64,000 nucleotides of DNA from Zonotrichia leucophrys gambelii (taxonomy: Eukaryota > Chordata > Aves > Passeriformes > Passerellidae): positions 19,666,357 to 19,730,356 of the forward strand of contig NC_088178.1 of the NCBI RefSeq assembly GCF_028769735.1. The letters are read 5' to 3'. Below are positions 26,125-35,706 of the stretch, one piece after another. Within the stretch, counting starts at the first letter, position 1, and each line of letters begins with the position of its first letter. Position numbers and translations under genes: made by a program. The notes beneath the pieces were generated by a model that saw only the letters and a program-made list of their open reading frames with translations, made no database searches and had not been told where the DNA came from.

Positions 26125-29100
26125 TCATCCTGGTGGCACAGGGCAGCTTTGCTGTGTGGGATTTTCCTTTACCTGGGCTGGAAGCTGGTGGTGCCTCAGG
26201 TGCCTGTAGAAGTGCAGCACAGCAGGGTCAGCTCTCACTGCTTTGGGGTCGAAATCCAGGACTCGGAGCCCCGCGAGGCTCCGGGCGCGGGACAGGGCCA
26301 CGTAGGCCTGGCCGCTCTCAAAGACACGGGACAGGGAGATCTCCACACAGTCCAGAGACATGCCCTGCCAAAGGCACAGAGGGCTGGCTTACACAGCAAA
26401 CAAGCAGCATTGGGATGCAGCAGCACTAACCTAACCTGGGAGTCTGTCCAAGGTATCGTCTTTGGGAAAAGGTTTTGATTTTAAAAAAAGAGTATCAGCA
26501 GAAAGCAAAGGCATTTTTCCACTGTCAGGAAATTTCTAGTAGACAGTAGGATCCATTAACTAACTCCAGTGAGTCTCTTGCTGTGTGAAACTCCATATAT
26601 CTCATCTAATCAACATAGCAGGGACAGAAATCCTGCTGGTTTCACTCTTAGTAGTTGTCCCACGTGCAGCAGAATTCACAGCATGGCCTAGCTTAAACTG
26701 TGGCACAGGAATAAACTCAGGTCACAAGTCTCCAAGACCAGTCTTTATCAAGTATGAAGTCTTATGGAAAGAAACGAACTTTTAAAATATTACACTGTTA
26801 CATTGAAAGTTATATTGAAAAAAATCCCCACTGCACACCACCAAAGGGTGAGTCCAGCCCAAAGAGCGCAGCTGTGGCTCCAGCAGCCTCCTCGGTGACA
26901 CTGCAGAGCTCAGGTCCCCAGTGCTTTCAGGGGAGCACTATTCCCATCAGCCCACAGTGATAAATAATGCTGCTGTATAGCCCAGCTCCAATTCTGCAGA
27001 TGGCAATGCCCTTAGGGAAACCCCAGCAGCACTGACAGCCCCACTTTCTGCAGCTAGACACATATTCTGGAGTTCCCCCCAGCAAGGGCCTTTCAGCTTT
27101 CCCTCCTGTTTCACCAGCAATACAAGCTCACCCAGGAAATAAGGTTTGTAATGGTGTAAAGGTCTATAGACAGCTGTACAACCACACCCACCTGACTCTT
27201 GTGAATGGAAATGGCCCATGCCAATTTTAAAGGTAATTGCTGACGACTCAGATGAACTCCTGATGGTCCTTTGATGACCCATTTCTCCATCTTTATGAGC
27301 TGTGTGACCCCACAGAGAAACCTCACCTTAGGCAGCCCTGTGGGAATGGGAGCAGGAAAAAAAACAGGGATGTATTCCTGACACTCAATAGCCAGGATGT
27401 CAGCACCTAAAGAACGCCTTTTTTTCTGCCTAAACCAAACCTAAATCCACAGACAGTTAACAGCATGTCCTGAAATGATGTTTGACATCTACTTAAGCAG
27501 ATGAATTAAAGGCAGGTATTTTACCAGTTGAGGTGCAGAGAAAAATACATTTTGCAGGTAGCAGAACATTATTCTTTGAGAAAAACAAACAAAAATTAAT
27601 AAAAACTTGCTTCAGCAGAACAAACAGGAAATTCAAATGAGCACACACATTTACATACAGAATACAGAACACAAGAGGCCTACAGATAGCTGTAGCTGAT
27701 GCAGTGCATGACATCACAGCTTGTGAGAGACCCAAGCTTGCAGAGATCTCTCTGCTTTCCCTCAAATTATTACCAAGCTGTAAACAAATTAAGAAGTCAT
27801 CAGCCACCAATTACACACTGTTTTGTTATTTTCCCACGTCCTTCAACAAAAGATCAAAAGGCTTACTCACCCCTCTGTTCACTTTCAAACCCTACAACAA
27901 CACCTCGTGCCCCATTCACCAGCCCTTGAGACACATCAAGGTTCTTTGCTAACATCACCTACAGAGAAAAAGAAATATCTTCAATGCACTGCTTCTACAG
28001 ACTGTTCAGCTACCTGCAGCTAAACCTCTTGCCAGGAAGCAGAAGCACATCAGGCTGATTTGGCCAAATCGTCCTATCCTGCCTATTGCAGCACCATCTC
28101 CCATTTGATTGGAATTATTTCATAGCCTTTCCTTCCTAGGATTCCTAACTACATCGTTTTACAGCACTGAACACTTTACTTGAGCTATTTCTATCCACAG
28201 CTGTGAGCTCAGATCCAGGGAACAGTTTCCCCTTCACCAGGCATTACCAGCCTATGCATGTAGAGATTCTGGGAACAGCAAAGGAACAAGTTTTCAAAGC
28301 CAACAGTGCTACTAAGTACAATCCCACATCCTTTCCATTCTGACAGCCCCAGCTCAGAGCTAGATGCCCAGTCCAGCAAATGTGGCCAGCTGTGCCCTAC
28401 CTTTACAGGTGGGGAGGGCTGCTGTACCTGGAGCTGAGACTGCAGGCAAGGACTGCTTATGCTCTCTGTTACTGGAAAGCTTCTAAATTTGACTGGACCA
28501 AGTCACAGCATGTCATGTCTGTCCAAGTCACAGCAATCACCACTGTCCTCAGGACATGGACCTGAACTCATCTTCTGTCTGGATAAGACTCTAAGCAGAA
28601 AAGATACAGAGACTGGGACAGAGTCTTCTGTTGGCTTGGCATAGTCATTCTAGACTGAATTGCATTCTATATATTAATCTACTCTGTACATTTCTCTGAT
28701 ATTCCTCCATTTTTCTTATGCCATTTGTTCTGTTCTATCGCACATGTATGCACACACACTTACCTGAGCTCCAAGCTTTAGCTCAACTCTACCACCCACA
28801 GGACACTGAGCATCAATTAACTTCACCAGCATTGGGTCACTGTCCAAAGCCTCAAACACATGCACTTCTCCTGTTAAGGAAAGAAAGACAGAACTTACAA
28901 CTGTTGAACATACTCTACACAGCATTTCAGGAGGTTCAGCATTTATTTCTAACAGCAATTCCTTTTTTAACATCCATTCTGCTCTGCTGCTAGGACATCC
29001 TCACACAAACCTAGCCACATCTAACAACAGAGAGATCACTATTGCCTCTCTTCCCTATCTAACTTCCAGAGCATGAAAAGGCACAGGAATGAAAGGTCAG

Positions 29101-31979
29101 CAGTGACTAAGAACTGAGAAGACAGCATTTTGAGCAGTCTCCCTCACTACAACAGCAGATCTCCAAAGCAGACTAAGGAAGAATCCAAGGGCCAGCAAGG
29201 GAGACAAAATTTAAATAGACTTTAATTCAAGCCATGGCTGGATAGAGCATGGCCTTTCTAAGATGCTATAGAAAGAAAAAGTAGGGGTGTGGAGGCAAGC
29301 AATGAGCTTGCTGTTTCTTACAAACCAGTGACATTGTGGCTTTTTAAACAAAAAACTGAATTTTTTTCCCTCAGACACCTCAACTCCAACACACAGAGCT
29401 TGGACTGGTGCTGCTGTGATGACAGAACACTGGTCCCACCCCAGTACCTCCACTGCAACCACACAGAGCTCAGCCCCAGAGCCAGCAGTTTCCTCCACCG
29501 AGTTCACCTGGGAGCTGTTGCAAGCGTCTCTCATTGGTTATTTCTACATCATCTTTATGGGTGCACAGCCTCGTAGCCAGGATTCCATCACGCTCAGACT
29601 TGTGAGCAGCTGTCTGCATCAGCTGTCTGGTAACCTCCTCTGTGCACCTGGTAGCCAGGAAAAGGGAATTCTTCTTTAAAGTGATCAGGGACAGGTTTGA
29701 GCAGCAGTAACCTCACACAGCTAGATCAGTCTGTGCAAGCCACAGGCCTCCAGAGAGGACAGAGAAGGACACCTGCATAAAGTGAGAGAGCAGAGCCAGT
29801 GTGTGCCCCAGCCCTGCCAGCTCAGGAGCCTTTGAATTAATTCACAGAAATTGCACAGGGACCCCAGGAAGTGTCCTTCCTTACTAGAGCAGCATATATG
29901 AAACCTATCTATGTTAACTAAAGCATTTATAGCTTTTGTCCACAGCCACACATTCCTGACAGGGTACAGAAAAGTGAAAAACTGCTTTTTCCTTTTTCTC
30001 CATCAGTGGGGAGCAAGGATTACAAAGAGAGATGAGTTTCTCCTCACCTGCCTAAACGGATTGCACTCAGGATTGAGACAAAGGTCTTGTCAGTCTGTCT
30101 CCGCACTTCAGTCAGCTCCATGTTTATGTGGATGCATTTCCTCCAACTTTTTGCCTGGAAAAATCATTCTCTTGTTAAGAAAGAGGCAGACTTGAAGTAT
30201 GAGAATCAGTTTAGGAACAGTTTTGCACCTGGAAGCAGAACTTGGTTTCTTCATTTGCCTTGCGGACTGGGGGTAGCTGTAAGAAATCCCCACAGATAAT
30301 TAGCTGAATTCCTCCAAAAGGCTCATCCCGTTTTCTGACGGCCCTAAAAGGGATAGAAGAGAAGTTTTGAATGTCCCTCAGAATCTGGATACAGTCAGTC
30401 CCAAAAACTACTTCTTAATCTGTCAGTATATTCAAACCTAGACAACCTGCAGTGAAAGATGTTTATCCCCAGCTGCCTCAGAAGAGCTCAAATAATTAAG
30501 CAGTGCTAGTACAAGACATTAAATTTTCTTTGCTTACCTAGCCCAGAGGTCAATACTGGTCTTGGTTCTTTAGTGGCTGTTATACTACAGCTACTTCTCT
30601 CTGCCAAGAGAGACCTTTTGGGACGGAGCTGTATATTCTGGACTCAGCTCAGGAGATGGAGAGAACAACCCAAACAGCCACAGCTATGAGTGAGGAGCGG
30701 ACATGACCAAAACCTATCTCATGGTAAAGATCGACCCAGATGCTATGATTTCATGACTCCTTACAGTCCTGTACCAGCAGCTGCCTTGTGTCCATTCACA
30801 AAATGAAAGAATGGTAGCAGGCTGGAAGTTTAGAGAAATTAATTTCTGCTAGTTTGACCTGACAATTGCTCACCTTGCTACTGCTTCCAGCTTGTCAAAG
30901 AACTTGCCATCCACCATTGAGATCTCATCAATAATTAAGTGCTGGCAGGCCAGCCAGTGCTGGCGCACCCCTGGCCTCTCTGCCAGCTGAATGCACTGTT
31001 CCAGCGGTGCCTTCCCAGAGCCGATCCCTGCCACAGGACAAAAAAGCAAAGCTTTAGGATGCTCCCGATTCTTTGGGAAGGCAGTAAGAGCTCCCAGCCC
31101 CTCGCTGTCGGGCAGGCCATCACCTGCAAAGGCGTGTAGAGTAGTGCCACCGATGTGACAAGCCGCCACTCCCGTGCTGGCTGTAGCGTAGGTGATGTTG
31201 GGAGGGAGGGAGCCCAAGATCCTCTTCAGCAGGAACGATTTCCCAGTCCCTTCGAGAGAAAAGCAACAGGTCAATGGGCAGGACTTTCCCCGGGGAGCCG
31301 ACGAGAGTGGCCGGGACGCTCACCTGCAGAGCCGGTGAAGAAGATGCTCTTGCCGCTCCGCACGGCGCCCAGCACCGCCTCCTGCTCCGCCGAGAGCCTC
31401 GCCGGGGGCCGCCTCTCCGCGCGGGGCACCTGCGGGACAGGGGGGGCGCGCTGTGAGGCTGGGCAGGCCCGCTCCCCGGGGCTGGCCCCGAGCCCCGGCA
31501 CTCACCTCCGCCGGGCGCTGCCCCCGCTCTTGGCCGCGGCCGTGGCCGCCCAGCAGGTCCCGCTCCTGCACCGGGCTGATCACGGAGAAGGACGGCGGCG
31601 GCCGCTCCAGCAGGCGGGGGCGGCGCGGCGCGTCCCGCGGCCCGGCGGACACCTTGAGGCGCAGGAGGCGGAGGAAGCGGCGCAGCGCGTCCGGGGGGCA
31701 GTCGGACAGCAGCACCTGGGCGCCGTCCGGCCCCACCCGCACCGCCGCCCGCCCCTCGCCCGCGAACCGCGTGAAGAGCCTCACGGCGTCCCCGGCCAGC
31801 ACGAAGCTCAGCACGGCCGCCGCCGCGCCGCTGCCGCCGGCCACGCGCAGCACGGGCTGGCGCAGCTCGTTGCGGCCCAGCAGCACGGTCGCGTTCCGCA
31901 TCAGGCGGCGGCGCGGGGCGAGGCCCCCCGGCAGCGGCTGCTCCACGGCCGCCGTGCAGCGCAGCTCCGCCGCCTCCAT
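26125..31979 (-). CDS. PIF1: PIF1 5'-to-3' DNA helicase
   Basis: Superfamily 1B helicase that unwinds DNA 5'-to-3', resolves G-quadruplexes, removes telomerase from telomeres and helps forks in nucleus and mitochondria (family knowledge). Coding exons in transcript order: 31506-31979, 31324-31429, 31124-31249, 30874-31027, 30229-30343, 30048-30154, 29508-29647, 28764-28870, 27871-27958, 27192-27337, 26125-26364. They sum to 1,803 nt, 600 aa against 641 in human, with all phases consistent. Visible motifs are Walker A GSAGTGKS (residues 191-198, split by intron 2), [10 protein letters not shown] (motif Ia region), Walker B IIDEIS (267-272), [10 protein letters not shown] (motif III), and [15 protein letters not shown] with [10 protein letters not shown] (motifs V/VI). 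The ATG at 31,979 matches the family start (MEAAELRC resembles human EAAAGEYEDSELRC). The first introns are only 76, 74 and 96 bp; the 96-bp one is open in frame. The C-terminal tail after the helicase core diverges. All catalytic motifs are intact, so I infer a working gene. Confidence 0.97.
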
Positions 31980-31994
31980 CAGCCCCGCCGGCCG

Positions 31995-32009
31995 TTCAAA
32001 CGCGCCGCG
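31995..32009 (-). promoter_or_regulatory. PIF1: CDE/CHR cell-cycle element upstream of PIF1
   Basis: On the PIF1 strand the sequence reads CGCGG, four bases, then TTTGAA, ending 16 nt before the ATG. This is the exact spacing of the CDE/CHR tandem known from G2/M promoters such as CDK1, where DREAM and MMB complexes bind. NF-Y sites lie upstream, as in those promoters. Human PIF1 protein is reported to peak late in S/G2, so the site suits the gene. Confidence 0.6.
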
Positions 32010-32019
32010 TGCACCGCCG

Positions 32020-32055
32020 CCAATCAGCGCCGGGGGCTTTAACTCGGCGGCCAAT
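32020..32055 (+). promoter_or_regulatory. Pair of CCAAT boxes 31 bp apart
   Basis: CCAATCAGCG begins at 32,020 and CCAATAGG at 32,051. A third CCAAT lies at 32,099-32,103. Paired NF-Y sites about 31-33 bp apart are typical of cell-cycle promoters. The first box is 20 bp from the CHR, a little closer than usual. Confidence 0.65.
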
Positions 32056-32129
32056 AGGAGGCGGGAAGGGCGGGGCGCGAGGCGGGGCGCCGCGCGGGCC
32101 AATCGGCGGCCTCGGCGGCAGCACGCGGC

Positions 32130-32143
32130 GTTGCCGGGGCAGC
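32130..32143 (+). promoter_or_regulatory. CFAP144: RFX X-box-like dyad upstream of CFAP144
   Basis: GTTGCCGGGGCAGC lies 9 bp before the CFAP144 ATG. It matches the palindromic X-box (GTTGCC, two bases, GGCAAC) at all but one base. RFX2/RFX3 bind such sites in ciliary gene promoters. The position in a short 5' leader is close to the start codon but is seen in other ciliary genes. Confidence 0.55.
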
Positions 32144-32152
32144 GGCGCGGGC

Positions 32153-35128
32153 ATGGCCGCTCGCCGCGGAGAGCGGGACCCGCCGGACGCGCGGCAGAAC
32201 CTCCTCCGGGCGGAGCGGGCCAAGAAGGAGCGCCGCTGGCAGCTGCTCTTTACCCAGTACACTGTGAACCCCGCGCATCCCGGTGAGGCCTCCCGGCCAG
32301 CCACAGGGAATCGGAGTAAAGCCCCGGGGGCAAAACAAGCGGTGAGGGGAGTGGGGAGCCGGGCAGGCCCGCAGCGCTCAGCTGCGCTCAGGGACAGGCA
32401 GCCACAGCCAGGCTGGCAGAGCGGCCAGCGAGAGGGTAAAGCTGGCAAGGGCAACTGGAGCACTTCCCTTTTGCACACTCAGAGACAGAACAGAGACATG
32501 ACCCCCTTGCCTAAATGTTGCCTTCAGTAACCACGTACAAGTGAGGCAACTATTTAGGGTGTGGAATTTACAAATTCGGTGTAAATACAGAGCCAAGATG
32601 GGGTAGAGGGCCCCAACACTACACCCTGTTCCTTCAGGTCCTGATCACTTTCTACCTGCTAATTCACAGTCTATGCTAGCACAGGCAGGTGACGTAAGTA
32701 GATTCTTTCAGGTCCAAGTTTTTCAATAAATCAACAAAGAAAAATGATTTCCTGAAACTTGGCACTCTGCAGGCCATCTCTTGGCTGGGGTGGGACTCCG
32801 ATATGGTAAGCATCCTATTGAAACTCCTTTAGTACAGTTAATGCTCTTCCCTTCCTAGAAGTTGCCATTAATCAGTATTTCTAACTCATTTTCTTCTATG
32901 CACAAGCAGTTCAATCATACATATTCTATACTTGGCTGTGATGCCAAATTCACATTAAAGTCATTCACCTGTCTCATTTCTCTGCAGTCCACATGGTCTC
33001 TAGGAAGCCAATGTCTTGGCACGAGAACATACAGGAGCCCATAGACGGTAAGAAGTCTCTGAAAAGCTTGTGGTAACTACATAAGAAAATTATTAACACA
33101 TAAGATTTAGTAATTGTAACCAGTCTAAAATAGCATGTGTGTGGAAACACCTCTGTGACCATATAAGTTAAACTCATTTATAATTTTTGTTTGTAAAGCA
33201 GGTTTTTTTTCCACTTTAAGGCTCTTTCTCATTACTTTCCATTTTCAGCACATTTGCAATTATACTCTTATTTTTGTTTTTAATTAAAATATATATTAAC
33301 TATAAAATAGATAAAATTCCTTATAGTCATACTATAAAATTTTGGTTGAGAATCTAAACCTCTCAGGAAAACAAAGAGACCTAGAAGCATGTTGCCTGCC
33401 ATTGCAGATTCTACCCAACCACCATGCAAGTTAAACTGCTGAAATGACTGCCCAGTCTTACTTTAGAGTACTGGTAAGAGCCCTTATAGCAGCTGCTCCC
33501 TTATTTCCAACATGCTAATTGTGTCTAAAAACCTTAATGGTCAGGTAAGGTTGGCTGCTCTATTGAAGGACTGGGGAGGCTGGCCAACCAAACCAAAGAA
33601 AGGCTGTAGGTCTCAGGCAACTGAGAAAGTCAAGAGCTGTCATGCAGCACTCGTTTGTACAAGATGTGGTGTAGGAAAAGCAAGATGCTGCAGTACAGTA
33701 GGCAGGGATACAGAATTACAGGATAGTACTGTCAGGCAAATCTTGAAACTTCCTTGGGAAATATTTGAGTAAAAATGTCACCCTGCATTCTGACAGTATC
33801 ATTCACAGAAGCACAGGGGCTGTTTTTAAACACACTTTCATTTGTATTTGTGTCTCGTTCTTTGAAACAACAGATGAATTCCTGAAACTTCTTCACCGTG
33901 CAGCAGTGGTGCCAAGAGAGAAATACTCAGAGCCACAAACTGAAAGCCAAGTAATTGGCTGGAATACAAAACCTTTGGTGAGTAGGATGCTTTAAAGACT
34001 CAGCCCTTTACAGAATTCAGAGATGTTAAGCCTGCCACACTGAAAAATACTCAAGCAGGAAAACAATTTGTGACAAACAAGGAAAACAAGAATTACAGGG
34101 AATGAGCAGAGCTGTTCACAAAAAATAACTTTTTAAAATTTACACCTAAGAGGACTCTTCACATTGGCAGCAACTCGTGAACAGAGAAGCAGTACACTTC
34201 CCCTGAGAAACCTGGCTGCAAAACATCTACAGAGACAGTGGCAGCACACTGCCAAGTGCCACAGGTGTACTCAGGGCTGTTTATTAAAGCACTCAGCCAT
34301 GAGAAATGGCATAGTGAGCAATGCAGTGTGATGTACTGAAGTACTGTGAAATGAAACGTGCTGCTGCACAGCATCTTTCAAAGTAATTGCAAGCAGAACC
34401 AGAAAATTAATAATCATGTAAGTATACCCAAAGCAGATACACCAGTGAGGATTCATCTGGGGAAGTGTGAATAAACAGAAGGAGAAGAAATATGATTAAC
34501 AAGCTGAGACATCAATCATATCTGGCAAACAGCTGTGATGATGACTGACTTTGCAATTAGCGTTTTGGGAAAGGCAAATTTTGGCCTGTTATAAAGAAAA
34601 CTAAGATAAATAAGAAAATAAGACAGTCTTCATTGACTTTTCATATTATATATCAAGTAAAGTAGTTAGTAATGACAAGAGTGGAGACAGACATCCCAGC
34701 TGGGCTCTGTGGTATTAAGGAACTGCTGGTAGGATTAGTCTGGCAGGGTGGAGGCAACTAAACTTGTGTGTAGGGAAGCAAGTTTGATTCTTAGAGTCAG
34801 AACTGATGATGTTGTTTAATTTGTTGAGTTTTCCTTATTCGGCAGGTCTGACCATAACAAAGCAGAGAACAGTACAGTGGTACCCTGCTCTTCTGTCATT
34901 TGGACACTTCTCAGCAGTGGAACACCACACATCACTCGCCCAGGAGGGACTCCTACTACTGATTTTAGTAAAAGCCCATGACTGTTTGTGATTCTTGTTT
35001 GCCAGGTTCCTTTTGACCGCAGTGATACCAGATTCTACTTCCCACGCCAGACAACTGAGATTACCATCAATGGCTACCCTGCACCGCGGGGACAGATGCC
35101 TAAAGGCCAGGAGGAAAGCCAAAGATAG
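32153..35128 (+). CDS. CFAP144: Cilia- and flagella-associated protein 144 (FAM183A)
   Basis: Small protein of motile cilia, reported as a microtubule inner protein of axonemal doublets. Exons 32153-32282, 32988-33047, 33874-33977 and 35006-35128 give 417 nt, 138 aa (human about 134). The recognisable core is RKPMSWHENIQEP (residues 49-61), followed by a helical stretch ending in QVIGWNTKPL (89-98), which is the family signature. The N-terminus is basic, with YTVNP before the first intron. The ATG has a strong context (G at -3 and +4). It lies head-to-head with PIF1 and tail-to-tail with EBNA1BP2, the latter neighbour being the same as in mammals. No frame break or missing exon is seen. Introns of 705, 826 and 1,028 bp contain nothing recognisable. 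Confidence 0.95.
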
Positions 35129-35254
35129 ATGTTAACAACATCTAATGTCTTAGGTCCTGTTTGTTATCTAGCAAGTCTGGCAGATTTCTAGTGAGAGACA
35201 ATAGAAAAGAGAACTTCAATCTGTCCAGATTTACAACCTGACAACAGTGTCACA

Positions 35255-35260
35255 AATAAA
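35255..35260 (+). terminator. CFAP144: CFAP144 polyadenylation signal
   Basis: AATAAA 126 nt after the CFAP144 stop codon. The convergent EBNA1BP2 stop is 447 bp further on, so the two 3' UTRs are short or may overlap. Confidence 0.7.
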
Positions 35261-35706
35261 CCTATCTGTAAGGCTCTGTATTTGTCTCATTGCTGTTCCA
35301 ATACCCATCTACACAGATAATCTAAAAAACCACTCTAACATCTCAAAAAACTTCAGACTTCTTATTTTGACATTGGCAACATGAACCAGAACTCAAGGTC
35401 ACCAACAGAATGAAGGGAACAAAGGGCAGACTTCAGCCACCATTCATTGAACAGCTAAACATGAGTTACATAGTTCTGTGCAAACCACTTAATGCATTCA
35501 CACAAAACAGGTTTAAGTAGAAAACAATCCTTCAACAAAACAGACAATAAGAAAAAAATTAAGTGATAAGGCACTGTTTCCCCTGGCTTTTTTTCCTTGC
35601 CACTGCAAAGCATCCAGCTTGCTCCACAGTTAACTGCTAGATGACAGCAGAAACACATCTTGCAACACAAAGAAACACAGGAACCCCTCTGGGGAGCACA
35701 GTTCTC

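Larger units (their letters stand above)
31300..32300. promoter_or_regulatory. CpG island and bidirectional promoter, PIF1/CFAP144
   Basis: A sharply GC- and CpG-rich block covers the first exons of both genes. The two ATGs (31,979 minus, 32,153 plus) are 173 bp apart and divergent, with no TATA box. Between them lie three CCAAT boxes, an E2F-like GGCGGGAA (32,060-32,067), GC boxes GGGCGGGGC (32,068-32,076) and GGCGGGGCG (32,081-32,089), a CDE/CHR tandem near PIF1 and an X-box-like dyad near CFAP144. Transcription starts are not known. Confidence 0.85.

Noticed and set aside
31980..32102. In-frame Arg/Ala-rich extension upstream of the PIF1 ATG that resembles a mitochondrial targeting peptide
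   Set aside because: The frame is open but contains no ATG before 31,979; the stretch also holds the CCAAT and CDE/CHR sites and is probably promoter. Only non-AUG initiation could use it.
31155..32286. Long plus-strand open frames (295 and 277 codons) across PIF1 exons 1-3
   Set aside because: They are antisense shadows of GC-rich PIF1 exons: Arg/Ala/Pro-rich, unlike any family, and they cross the CFAP144 start in the wrong frame.
33512..33772. 86-codon Cys/Lys-rich frame in CFAP144 intron 2
   Set aside because: No family resemblance, not flanked by plausible splice sites in phase, and the CFAP144 model is complete without it.
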